Made by a program: the position numbers and the translations under genes
Shown: one piece after another, positions 42,154-50,998 of the stretch
How positions within the stretch are numbered: position 1 is the first letter of the stretch
How the letters are laid out: each line of letters begins with the position of its first letter
Assembly (NCBI GenBank): GCA_020639075.1
Contig: JACKHI010000001.1
Location: 3,782,001 to 3,846,000, forward strand
Origin: Phycisphaerales bacterium
Lineage (GTDB): Bacteria; Planctomycetota; Phycisphaerae; UBA1845; UTPLA1
Direction of reading: 5' to 3'
DNA length: 64,000 nucleotides
Notes under the pieces: model-generated
Seen by the model: only the letters and a program-made list of their open reading frames with translations
Told to the model about the DNA's origin: nothing
Databases searched by the model: none

Positions 42154-44592
42154 ATGAACGCCTCACGAAGAAGTCTCGGCTTAATTTTTGGCGTCGCCGT
42201 CTTCGCGGCGTCCACGTCCATCGCCGCGGCCAATATCAGCGCTCGTATCAATCGCGTCGGTCTCTTCGCCGGTTCGCCACAGGCCGTGCGCTCCGGCGTC
42301 ATCACCTTCGTCGAAGTTGATATTCGCAATACCGGCAGCGCGCCGTTCGAAGCCGTCTTGCGCGCAACGCCGACTGATCAGGATGTCGATGTCGCTCAGA
42401 CCGATCGGGATGGCGACGTCGTTGTTTCCGAGTTGCCGATAGCCGTCGCTCCCGACGGCGAATGGGAGACGAAGGAGATTTACTTTGTTCCCAACATGCG
42501 GAACAGCGACGGCCGAATGACGATCAAGATCTACACGCCGGACGGCGAACTCGTGGAGTTCGCCAACGATCTCGGTCAGCCCGTGAAGTCGCTTCAATCC
42601 GAGCCCTACTTCGATCGCCCGGACAACGACGCGCTGCTGATCGTCACAATGACGTCAGGCGGCCGCGTCACGCATGGCGCCTACCTCGAACTCGCCAATC
42701 AGGGCCTGAACTTCACGGATCCCATCACCGCTCGCGATGTTCGCGGGATCTCGCCGCGCGAGTTGCCGAAAAAGTCCCAGGGGCTCGATGCCGTCGATGC
42801 CCTGATCTGGGAGGATGCTGATCCCGCCGAGATCTCGCCGGACCAGGCGCAGGCGCTCATCGAATGGGTCGAACAGGGCGGCCGGCTCCTCATCACGGTC
42901 AATTCGCACTGGCAGTCGTTTCACAGTTCGCCTCTTGCGGAAGTACTCCCGGCGTCGATCGACGATGTCGAGGATGTCCGCGCGATCCCCGCGATGCAGG
43001 GAATCGTCGTCACGTTGACCGAGTACGAAGCGCTCGCCGCCGGATACAAGCGCCAGAGCGTGACGCGTTGCAGAATGCGGCCGCGAACGGACGCCATCCC
43101 GATCCCTTCGGAGGTCAAACCCGACCAGTCGAGCGAGGATGACAAGGACGACGCCTCGCAGGATCTCGAGCCGATCGCCTACCGGCGATATGTCGGTCGA
43201 GGCATGATCACCATGCTCGGCGCCCGGCTGATCGACCTCCTGCCTCCGCCCGCTGTCGACAATTTCGATGATTCCGAATCGGCCAACATTGTCCGCGTAG
43301 CGTATGCGGGCGTCGTCGAGAAAGTCGTCGCCAACAACCTGCTCGCCCTGCCGGCATTTCGCGAGGCGAAGGGAAGTGTGTATGGTTTCGAGACGCGGCG
43401 CAATCTCTTCTCGGCACTGACGCGAACAATCGGCTTCAGTGCCGTGACCGGCGTTTTTCTCTTCTTCGCGATCGCCTTTACCGGCGTGTACACGTTGGTC
43501 GCGACGCTCGGCAGCTACGTCTATCTGACCAAGAAGGGATGGGCCGGCCATTGTTGGACCGCCTTCACAGGTGTTAGTCTCGTCGGCATCGTCATCGGGC
43601 TCGGCATCGTCTGGATGCTCCGCGGATTCTCGACGAAAGTCTGGCAGACGAGCGTCGTCGACGCACGCGCCGGGGTCAATTACGGCTACGCCACTTGCCT
43701 CTTCGGCGTCAAAACCAAGGACCACACGCGGCTTGATCTCCAATTGCCCGTCGGCTATGCGAACGCTTCCTCCGGCAATGGCGAGTTGTTCGCGCTGCCG
43801 AGGGCGACGGATTCCATGAGCAGCGGCGAATCGTCGTTCGTAGCCAGCGACACTTATGCGCTGACACAGGCCGGAACCGGCGTGGAGGGCGCCCCCGTCC
43901 GCGCCACGCTGAAGGAATTCGAGGGACGCTGGCACGGTGAAATCGGCGGTACGCTCGAGGCGAAACTCGTCATCGATCGATCCGGACGAATCACCGGGGA
44001 CAGCTTCATCCGAAATGAACTCGGTATCACGCTGTCGGATTGCTACATTATCGAAGGCAACCAGGAGATCGCCGGTGAACGAGGACGTGCGACCGGCCTG
44101 CGATGTCATTCGATCGGCCGGCTCGCTGCGAACGGCGACGACTCGACGCTGACCGGCGAGCCGCTTGTGGATCGAATCTACGTTAACAAGAAAGCCCCGC
44201 CGAACGCCGATGGTTCGCCCGCACAACGAAAGGGCACTGAACTCTACCTCTCGACGTTTGTTGATAACTGGCGCGGTGGGAGCGGACTCGGCTCGATCAT
44301 GGGCGGGACGCCGTCGCCGGCCAACGTTGCCACGGACGCGGAGCACGCGCCGTTTCTCCTGCTGTCCGTGTACAATCTCATCGACCCCGGTTCGTCGAAT
44401 GACCCATGGAGCCTCCAGCGTTCCTTCGGCCGGCGGCTCGATTGCAGCCATTGGATCACGAAGCGGACGGCCGTGTTGATCGGCTTCTCGCTGGACGATC
44501 CGCCGGCAATCCTTCAGATCGACCGTGCCAACGAAAGGCCCGAGAGGGCGCTGACAATGTACCGATTCCTTATTCCCGTCGAACGGGAGTAG
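42154..44592 (+). CDS. Large exported/membrane protein of ABC export cluster
   Basis: 812 residues. The signal peptide is at residues 9-27 (LIFGVAVFAASTSIAAANI). Residues 30-140 look like an Ig-like beta domain. Residues 145-300 resemble a glutamine-amidotransferase-like lobe (DALIWEDADPAEISPDQAQA, LIEWVEQGGRLLITV). Two transmembrane segments lie around 430-500 (VTGVFLFFAIAFTGVYTLVA and VSLVGIVIGLGIVWMLRGF). The C-terminal 280 residues are soluble. This architecture resembles the membrane subunit that accompanies GldA/GldF-type ABC transporters. An ABC ATPase begins 28 bases later. Confidence 0.6.
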   Translation: MNASRRSLGLIFGVAVFAASTSIAAANISARINRVGLFAGSPQAVRSGVITFVEVDIRNTGSAPFEAVLRATPTDQDVDVAQTDRDGDVVVSELPIAVAPDGEWETKEIYFVPNMRNSDGRMTIKIYTPDGELVEFANDLGQPVKSLQSEPYFDRPDNDALLIVTMTSGGRVTHGAYLELANQGLNFTDPITARDVRGISPRELPKKSQGLDAVDALIWEDADPAEISPDQAQALIEWVEQGGRLLITVNSHWQSFHSSPLAEVLPASIDDVEDVRAIPAMQGIVVTLTEYEALAAGYKRQSVTRCRMRPRTDAIPIPSEVKPDQSSEDDKDDASQDLEPIAYRRYVGRGMITMLGARLIDLLPPPAVDNFDDSESANIVRVAYAGVVEKVVANNLLALPAFREAKGSVYGFETRRNLFSALTRTIGFSAVTGVFLFFAIAFTGVYTLVATLGSYVYLTKKGWAGHCWTAFTGVSLVGIVIGLGIVWMLRGFSTKVWQTSVVDARAGVNYGYATCLFGVKTKDHTRLDLQLPVGYANASSGNGELFALPRATDSMSSGESSFVASDTYALTQAGTGVEGAPVRATLKEFEGRWHGEIGGTLEAKLVIDRSGRITGDSFIRNELGITLSDCYIIEGNQEIAGERGRATGLRCHSIGRLAANGDDSTLTGEPLVDRIYVNKKAPPNADGSPAQRKGTELYLSTFVDNWRGGSGLGSIMGGTPSPANVATDAEHAPFLLLSVYNLIDPGSSNDPWSLQRSFGRRLDCSHWITKRTAVLIGFSLDDPPAILQIDRANERPERALTMYRFLIPVERE

Positions 44593-44619
44593 GCGTCGCA
44601 GGAAGAGGGTCGCCCGACC

Positions 44620-45549
44620 GTGATCATACAGACGATCAATCTCACAAAACGCTACGGCAAGCTGATTGCGCTCGCCAATCTCCATCTCACGATCGAAGAA
44701 GGTGAGTGCTTCGGCTACATAGGCCCCAACGGCGCCGGCAAGACGACCACCATCCGCATTCTTTCCACGTTGCTTCAGCCCACATGGGGAGAAGCGAAAG
44801 TCTGCGGTTTCACCGTCGGCTACGAGTCCCGGCTCATCCGCCCCCTGATCGGCTACGTCCCCGACTTCTTCGGCGCATACGAAGACATGGTCGTTCAGGA
44901 ATACCTCGAATTCTTCGCCGCCGCCTACAACATTCACGGTGATGAACGAATGCGCGTCGTCGGCGATGTCCTCGAACTCACGGACCTGACCTACAAGCGC
45001 GACTCCCTCGTCGACGGTCTCTCCCGCGGCATGAAGCAGCGCCTCAGCGTCGCCCGCGTGTTGCTGCACGATCCGAAAATTCTCTTCCTCGACGAGCCGG
45101 CCAGCGGCCTCGACCCGCGCGCCCGTATCGAAATGCGCGAACTCCTCAAGGAGCTGCGCCGTATGGGCAAGACGATCATCATCAGTTCGCACATCCTCCA
45201 TGAGCTGGCCGAGTTGTGTACGACAGTCGGAATCATCGAACGTGGCGAAATGCTCTTCAAGGGAACGATCGACGACATCATTCGGCAGACGCGCATGGGC
45301 ACGCTCGTCGAGATAAAAGTCGGCGACAAACAGGAACACGCATCGCGCGTCCTGTCCAGTCTCCAGCAGGTCGAGAAAGTCGAGCCGGTCAACGGGAAAC
45401 TCCTCGTCGCCCTGAAAACCGACACGCACGACTTCGGATTCCTCGCCCGGGCCCTCCTGGATAACAACCTGCCCCTGCAGGAACTGAAGGAAGAGCAGGT
45501 CAACCTGGAGACGGCCTTCATGCGATTTACGAAGGGCATCGTGCAGTAA
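44620..45549 (+). CDS. ABC transporter ATP-binding protein (GldA/CcmA-type)
   Basis: 309 residues, starting at GTG 44620 with GAAGAGGG upstream. The Walker A motif is GPNGAGKTT (35-43). The signature is LSRGMKQRLSVARVL, Walker B LFLDEPASGLDP, and the H-loop ISSHILHE. The C-terminal 85 residues form the extra regulatory region seen in ABC-2-type ATPases. It is flanked by a membrane protein upstream and the permease at 46966, with which it likely forms a type-2 exporter. The substrate is unknown. Confidence 0.93.
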   Translation: MIIQTINLTKRYGKLIALANLHLTIEEGECFGYIGPNGAGKTTTIRILSTLLQPTWGEAKVCGFTVGYESRLIRPLIGYVPDFFGAYEDMVVQEYLEFFAAAYNIHGDERMRVVGDVLELTDLTYKRDSLVDGLSRGMKQRLSVARVLLHDPKILFLDEPASGLDPRARIEMRELLKELRRMGKTIIISSHILHELAELCTTVGIIERGEMLFKGTIDDIIRQTRMGTLVEIKVGDKQEHASRVLSSLQQVEKVEPVNGKLLVALKTDTHDFGFLARALLDNNLPLQELKEEQVNLETAFMRFTKGIVQ

Positions 45550-45627
45550 CCCCGCGGATGCCGTTCAACCCTGTTGAGGCGCGTCGTCGCCACGGGGTAA
45601 TCTGTCGAAAGCGGGAGTTGTGGGAAT

Positions 45628-46818
45628 ATGCCGAAATATCTGTATCGCACCGTTCATGCAATCGCGATTGCCGCATGCCTCAACATGGCGGCCGCGCCGA
45701 AGTGGGTTTTCGCGTACGCTCCGGATAACACATCCGAACAACCGGAGCCCGAGTCGAAAGACGAACCAAAGAAGGACGCCGATGAGCCCGCCGAGGATTC
45801 CAATGACAGTGCCGATGAAAAGGCCGAGGCGGAAACCGTCGAGAAACCGCGCGTGGATTACGGTCCGACCGAACTCGGCGTCCGAATGACGCCCGCCATC
45901 GCCAAGGCCATCAGCAGCTCGATGACGCGCCGCATGAAGGACCGCTATTCGCTGGATGACAAACAGGTCGAGAAGGCAACGGATGCGATCCAATACCAGA
46001 TCATGAAGCTCGCCCACGAGAATGCGACCGTCGGGCGCGATGCATTCGAATTGATGATGGCGACCATGATCAGCAACGACGGCGAAATGCCCAAGGAAGA
46101 CGCCGTCGAATTCGCCAAGACCATCAAGCCGTTGATTCCCGCGCTGCGGCAGTTTTTCCTGGATAGTTCCGCGGATGTCGGAAAAATCATGAGCCTCAAG
46201 CAGCGGCTCCAGTTCACGGGCGACATGACCGCCGTGACGGCCGGCGTCGGCGTCTTCGAGGCCCGCATGAATCGATGGGAGGCGGGCGAAGTCGCCGATG
46301 GCGCGAATCCCTTTTTCGATCGCCCCGTCACGCCCGATGACGACGACCAGGACGTCGAGGGTGATTCAAAGGAGTCGCGCGAACTTCGCCGTGCCCGACG
46401 AGACGTCGATCGATCCATGGCCTGGACGATCAACGTGGAGGCCAATTGGGAGCAATACGTCCGCAACGCCATCATTTTCTACGACTTCGACGAGAAGCAG
46501 CAGGCCTCAGCCAACGGTATCCTCGAAGAGTGCAAGGCGCGCGCAGCGAAAGTGAAGACGGACGAATGGCTGAAAGACTATCGCGAGAATCGTGTCGCCG
46601 ATCGACTCTCCTGGCGGCTCGATTCGAAATTCAACCAGGGCCCGTTTCGCTTTCAGCTTGAGCGATCATACGACAAGTTGATGAAGCCGCTCAACGACAT
46701 CGCAAAGGAACTCAAACGACGGATTGAAACACTGCCGACCAGCAAGCAAAAGGCGGAAGCTCGAAAGGCCGCTGAAAAGGCCATGCAGGAGCGAGGCCTG
46801 GAAAGTCTGCCGATATGA
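45628..46818 (+). CDS. Exported acidic helical protein in ABC cluster
   Basis: 396 residues. GGGAG lies upstream of ATG 45628. The N-terminus is a signal peptide (MPKYLYRTVHAIAIAACLNM...). A strongly acidic low-complexity linker (residues 36-75, rich in Asp/Glu/Pro/Lys) follows. The rest is alpha-helical (VEKATDAIQYQIMKLAHENA, KPLIPALRQFFLDSSADVG) and ends in a Lys/Ala-rich helix. No family is recognised. It sits between the ATPase and the permease, suggesting a periplasmic partner of the exporter. Confidence 0.6.
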   Translation: MPKYLYRTVHAIAIAACLNMAAAPKWVFAYAPDNTSEQPEPESKDEPKKDADEPAEDSNDSADEKAEAETVEKPRVDYGPTELGVRMTPAIAKAISSSMTRRMKDRYSLDDKQVEKATDAIQYQIMKLAHENATVGRDAFELMMATMISNDGEMPKEDAVEFAKTIKPLIPALRQFFLDSSADVGKIMSLKQRLQFTGDMTAVTAGVGVFEARMNRWEAGEVADGANPFFDRPVTPDDDDQDVEGDSKESRELRRARRDVDRSMAWTINVEANWEQYVRNAIIFYDFDEKQQASANGILEECKARAAKVKTDEWLKDYRENRVADRLSWRLDSKFNQGPFRFQLERSYDKLMKPLNDIAKELKRRIETLPTSKQKAEARKAAEKAMQERGLESLPI

Positions 46819-46849
46819 TGACCGCGATGCTTCACAGCCGCGATAGATC

Positions 46850-46873
46850 AGAGCCGCGACCGTAATGGAGCGG
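46850..46873 (+). repeat. AGAGCCGCGACCGTAATGGAGCGG repeat, copy 2
   Basis: One mismatch from the minus-strand copy at 16438-16461. It lies within the ABC cluster, between the acidic protein and the permease. Confidence 0.6.
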
Positions 46874-46965
46874 TAAGCGCTCGCCGCACACGGCCTCTCT
46901 AAGAAAGCGCATCGCGGGAAAGTCTGTCCACCGAAACGACGGACGCACCATCGGGAACGAACAAC

Positions 46966-48858
46966 ATGCCCACCATCGTCAAGGATCTCGGTCTCTGGTT
47001 CTGGCGGCTTGTGCCCGCCAACCCGATTCTCGTCCGTGTCGTTCAGTCCGGCGGTCGCCGCAAGCGGCACCTCTGGATACGACTCGGCTACCTGTCGATC
47101 ATGGCCATCGCCGTCGTCATCGGCATCGCCCTCATGCAGGCCCCCGGGTCGACCGGTTCACTTGCCGAGTTCGCCAAGCAGGCGACGAAAGTCTTCAAGA
47201 GCGTCTCGCTCATCCAGCTCGGCATGGTCTGCGTCCTCGCCCCTGTCTTCGCCGCCGCCGCGATCACGCAGGAGAAGGACTCACAGACATACAACATCCT
47301 GCTCTCCACGCCGCTGACCAACGGCCAAATCGTCCTCGGCTCCCTGCTCAGCCGACTGTTCTTCGTTGTCGCGCTGCTTGTCGCGAGCATTCCGCTCTTC
47401 TGCATCATTATGGTCTATGGAGGTGTGACCGGCGACAAGATCATGTTTGCCATCGCGATTGCCACGGCGACGGCACTGCTCATGGGCTCGATCGCCATTA
47501 GCATCAGCGTGATCAAGATCGGGACGGGCCGTACGATTTTCTCGTTCTACCTCGCCATCGCCGTCTATCTGATGACCATTTACGTCCTTGGTTCCTGGTC
47601 GAGGCTCATCCCGCCCGAGTCCGTGCTCGCGCCGACCGGCGCGACGAAAATGAGCTGGCTCGCCGCCTTTCATCCCTTCCTCGCGATGTTCGTCGTCCTC
47701 GGCGAGACGCCGGCCCCCGGCTTCGCCGATGTTGCGCATTACGGATTTCCGGGCAAGTACCTCCTCGCCTATCCGCAGTACAGCTATCTCGTCATCACGA
47801 GCATTACGTCTCTGGTCCTGCTCTCCGTCAGCTTTGCATTCGTGAGACGCAGTGCAAAGGAAGGCGAGCCGACGCTCCTGTCGCGGATCTTTCGCGGCCG
47901 GGCCATGGGCGCCGGCAGTTCGGCGAACGAGATCAGCGATGATCATTCGGCGACTGCCGCCGACTCCCGCAAGAAACCGCCGAGAACCGTCAGCAAGAAC
48001 CCCATCGCCTGGCGCGAGTCGGTAACCAGCGCCGCCGCCGGTGGTGGCAGAATTTCGCGAATCCTCCTCGTCGCGGCCGGGTCCGCCATCGCACTTTCGC
48101 TCTTCATCGCGCATGCCACTGGCAATGTCACGACGCCGGAAGTGCAGCAGTGGATCTTCGGCGTCGTCGTCGTCGAATTCGGCATCACATTGTTCGTCGC
48201 CACGACGGCAGCCGCCACGAGCATGACCCGCGAAAAGGAAAGCAATACCCTTGAACTCATTCTCGCCACGCCGCTGACCAGCACGAACGTCATCACCGGC
48301 AAGACGTGGGGCCTGATCTGGGCAGCGGGCCCGATGCTGCTTGTCCCCTACTTCACGATCGTGCTCTTCGTGCTTGCTGATCTGTTTCGCGGCAGGCTCT
48401 TCGATGCGACACGTGCCGTCATCAATCCCGAAGCGCTTCTCACGCTGCCGATCATCTTTCTGGCGTTTACGGCATTCGCCTGCATGATCGGTCTCAAGTC
48501 ATCCATCCGATCCAAGCGAACGATGGGCGCCGTGTTCACGAGCGCCGGTATTATTGCCGCCGTCATGGCAGTCGCATCGACTTGCGTCTACGCCGTCAAG
48601 GACTCGGGCAATGCCTTCGCCCTGACATCCGCCTGTATGCCGCTAACGCCAATTTCCGCTTGCCACATCGCTATCAGCCCGATCAACGCGCTGACAGATG
48701 GCATGATCGGGGGCACGCAGCCGCCTCTGACAGAGTGCCGGATCATCGCGCTGATCGCGACCATCTGCTCGGCACTGATCTATTTCTTCGTCGGCTGGTA
48801 TCTTCGGAACGACATGGTCCGCAGTTACGACATGACCATCCGCAAGCAAATGGCGTAA
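46966..48858 (+). CDS. ABC-2-type permease, duplicated membrane domains
   Basis: 630 residues. Two halves, each a set of about six helices: first half residues 40-310 (LGYLSIMAIAVVIGIALMQ, MVCVLAPVFAAAAITQEKDS, LFFVVALLVASIPLFCIIMV), second half about 360-625 (ILLVAAGSAIALSLFIA, LFVATTAAATSMTREKESNT). In each half the motif [ITQ/MTR]EK[DE]S is followed by [IN]LLSTPL/LILATPL. This motif is typical of ABC-2 permeases of the GldF/Nos type. The duplication suggests a fused dimer. Partner of the ATPase at 44620. Confidence 0.85.
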   Translation: MPTIVKDLGLWFWRLVPANPILVRVVQSGGRRKRHLWIRLGYLSIMAIAVVIGIALMQAPGSTGSLAEFAKQATKVFKSVSLIQLGMVCVLAPVFAAAAITQEKDSQTYNILLSTPLTNGQIVLGSLLSRLFFVVALLVASIPLFCIIMVYGGVTGDKIMFAIAIATATALLMGSIAISISVIKIGTGRTIFSFYLAIAVYLMTIYVLGSWSRLIPPESVLAPTGATKMSWLAAFHPFLAMFVVLGETPAPGFADVAHYGFPGKYLLAYPQYSYLVITSITSLVLLSVSFAFVRRSAKEGEPTLLSRIFRGRAMGAGSSANEISDDHSATAADSRKKPPRTVSKNPIAWRESVTSAAAGGGRISRILLVAAGSAIALSLFIAHATGNVTTPEVQQWIFGVVVVEFGITLFVATTAAATSMTREKESNTLELILATPLTSTNVITGKTWGLIWAAGPMLLVPYFTIVLFVLADLFRGRLFDATRAVINPEALLTLPIIFLAFTAFACMIGLKSSIRSKRTMGAVFTSAGIIAAVMAVASTCVYAVKDSGNAFALTSACMPLTPISACHIAISPINALTDGMIGGTQPPLTECRIIALIATICSALIYFFVGWYLRNDMVRSYDMTIRKQMA

Positions 48859-48920
48859 CAAAGCAAGAAAGCTAAAAGCCGAAAGCTAAAAGGAATACGG
48901 GTGTCAGGTTTGCCGGGTGC

Positions 48921-49002
48921 CATGCCGACCCCCAAGGTCGGCATGTTCGAATCGAGCAGGCCATACCGATGGGTGCCATGCTTGCCCTTCAAGGCAAACA
49001 TG
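48921..49002. repeat. Two CATG-palindromes after the permease gene
   Basis: CATGCCGACC-CCCAA-GGTCGGCATG (48921-48945) and CATGCTTGCC-CTTCAA-GGCAAACATG (48977-49002), both preceded by GGGTGC. Two members of the same palindrome format with different arms. Confidence 0.65.
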
Positions 49003-49106
49003 CCCGCCAGCCGATCCCCTGCTCACTTCCCTCACAAACTCTCGCCCCCCCCCTGCAATGAGAACCCATAACGAATAACTCATAACTCACCACTCAATAC
49101 TCCCGC

Positions 49107-50258
49107 CTACAACAACGCCGTCGGATCGACTTCCGTGATGAGGCTGAATCCGATCTCACCGTCGCCCGCGGCGTTCGGCATGACGTTCGCACCAGCCGGA
49201 ACCATACCACCGTTTCCGCCGTCGCCGCCTGACGCGCCGCCGCCGCCGCCCGCGAATCGCGTTGTCGCCGAGACGCCCGAACCCGGCGTGCCGCCGCTGC
49301 CGCCCACGACATCGATCAGCCCGCTGCCGGCGACTGTCGGCGCCAGAAGCTGAACGATTCCGCCACCGCCGCCGCCGCTCGGTCCCTCGTTGCTGTCGCC
49401 GTTTTCTCCGTCTCCGCCATTCGCCCGGATCGTTCCCGAATTATCCACGATTGTCTGCGACGCGAGAATCACGAGACCTCCTCCGCCGCCGCCGCCTTCG
49501 CCTTCATCCCCGTTCGCAATAATCTCACCGCCGGCCTCATTGGTGATCGTCCCCATCGCCAGGATGCGCAGCGCGCCGCCGCCTTTCGAACCCGAGTTGC
49601 TTGTGACGCCCGCCTCTTGATCCGTTCCGCCGACTGCCCCGCCGCCGCCCGCGATAGTCGTAATCGCAACCAGCTGACGTGCTTCGAATTCGCTGAGACC
49701 GACGCCGCCGCGGCCGGCCAACTGCACATCCGAATTGCCGCCGAATTCGCCGGCCTGTGCCGACAACGTGGCAATGCCTGCGACCGGATCAACATTGACG
49801 CTCGATAAGTCGTCGCTCGAACCGGGGCCGTCCAACCCCGCGAAGCCGCCGTCGGCCGCGGGCAACACGATGATCGTTCCATGATTGGCGAAGTCGCCCG
49901 TGACGCGGATCGTCATTCCGCTCGGCAAAGTCAATGTCACGCCCGCGTCAATCGTCAGATTTGAGAACTGCAGGTTCAGCGGTTGATTCGGCCCGCTGTT
50001 CCAGTCCTCGTCGCTCGACACCACGCGATCGCCGGCTGAACCGTCGCCGTAAACACGAAGCGATCCATCTGCACCCGCAGGGCCTGCCGCGCCGGTTTCG
50101 CCTTGTGCGCCTTGCGGTCCCGGATCGCCCTGGGGGCCCTGCGCTCCGGGGACCATGCTGCCGACACCCGGATCGCACTGACCTGCGACGCATGCAAACA
50201 GGAGGCATGCCATGCCGATGAATTTGCCCTTGTCACGACGAATGCGTGTGCTTGACAT
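49107..50258 (-). CDS. Exported collagen-like/glycine-rich protein
   Basis: About 383 residues from ATG 50258. A signal peptide (FIGMACLLFACVAGQC) ends in a cysteine that could be lipidated. Residues about 37-65 are Gly-X-Y collagen-like triplets (GPQGDPGPQGAQGETGAAGP). The rest is low-complexity Gly/Asn/Asp-rich beta-helix-like repeats with strongly glycine-rich runs (GEGGGGGGGLVILASQTIVD, SGGGGGGIVQLLAPTV), typical of large planctomycete surface proteins. No catalytic motif. Function is unknown; structural or adhesive surface role is guessed. Confidence 0.65.
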   Translation of the reverse strand: MSSTRIRRDKGKFIGMACLLFACVAGQCDPGVGSMVPGAQGPQGDPGPQGAQGETGAAGPAGADGSLRVYGDGSAGDRVVSSDEDWNSGPNQPLNLQFSNLTIDAGVTLTLPSGMTIRVTGDFANHGTIIVLPAADGGFAGLDGPGSSDDLSSVNVDPVAGIATLSAQAGEFGGNSDVQLAGRGGVGLSEFEARQLVAITTIAGGGGAVGGTDQEAGVTSNSGSKGGGALRILAMGTITNEAGGEIIANGDEGEGGGGGGGLVILASQTIVDNSGTIRANGGDGENGDSNEGPSGGGGGGIVQLLAPTVAGSGLIDVVGGSGGTPGSGVSATTRFAGGGGGASGGDGGNGGMVPAGANVMPNAAGDGEIGFSLITEVDPTALL

Positions 50259-50504
50259 CAATCGAACTCCGAATGTTCTGCGAGGTGCGCCGCGGTAGAT
50301 CGTCGCCGTGCAACGAGTCACGCCGGAAACCGACGTTCCGGGCGATCAGAAACGCCTGAACGCACGATTATACGCCATTCCGCCCCAGTACAGGGTCGGT
50401 TCTACACGTATCACGCAGAAGGCGGGGTGTCGGACCGCAGAATCCGGATATTTTTCGGAGCAATCCCCGCACGCGCGTGATCCGCAGATCAATCGCATCC
50501 ACCA

Positions 50505-50649
50505 CGTGCCACAGAATGCTTGCCGCGTGCCACTGGGTGCTTGTCACCCAGTGCTGGAGCCGCAGAGTAACCTCTCAACCCGCAGCCAACCCGCATCGCG
50601 CCGGTCTAAGTCACACACAGAGTGCTTGTTCCGTGCCACTATGTGCTTG
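50505..50649 (+). repeat. Three CGTGCCACnnnnTGCTTG units
   Basis: 18-base units at 50505-50522 (AGAA centre), 50526-50543 (TGGG) and 50632-50649 (TATG). The second overlaps a perfect hairpin CACTGGGTG-cttgt-CACCCAGTG at 50531-50553. Outer bases are identical and only the middle four differ. Confidence 0.7.
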
Positions 50650-50663
50650 CCAGAGGCTGTCAG

Positions 50664-50930
50664 GGAATTCGTCTCCTTCAAAGTTCGCACTCGAAGTTGA
50701 CATTCGCCCGAAGGGCGTGCGGTCCTTGCCAGGGACTTCAGTCCCTGGATTGCGTTGTCAATTAACAATTGCCGCCCTGCAGGGCGGACGTGGCGTGGTC
50801 GCGCGTCCTCCGGACGCCCTATTCATTGCACCAGGAGACGAAGGGGATTGAAATCCCCGGCTATGTTCGTGCGCCCTTCGGGCGAAATGAGATGCAAATT
50901 GCGGCAGCGACGATCTCGAATTCCCGGAAA
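50664..50930. repeat. Palindrome-chain repeat, intact copy
   Basis: A run of palindromes in fixed order: CGCCC-GAA-GGGCG (50705-50717), CCAGGGAC-TTCA-GTCCCTGG (50729-50748), CAATT-AAC-AATTG (50759-50771), CCGCCCTGCAGGGCGG (50772-50787), GCGTCCTCCGGACGC (50803-50817), GGGGATT-GAAATCCCC (50843-50858) and CGCCC-TTC-GGGCG (50872-50884). The same order with the same spacing is found split around the insertion sequence at 55543-55735 and 57253-57335. Confidence 0.85.
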
Positions 50931-50998
50931 GTCTCTGCTTGCCATCATGCATTCGCGCAACAGCGGATTGACCAATAAGCCCGTCCGCGACTCGCGCC

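Noticed and set aside
42655..45429. A 924-codon open frame on the minus strand
   Set aside because: It is antisense to two well-supported genes (the 812-residue protein and the ABC ATPase). Strong GC bias at third positions keeps opposite frames open. No motif was found.
50505..50930. CRISPR array
   Set aside because: Repeats are irregularly spaced, palindromes differ from one another and no cas gene is nearby.
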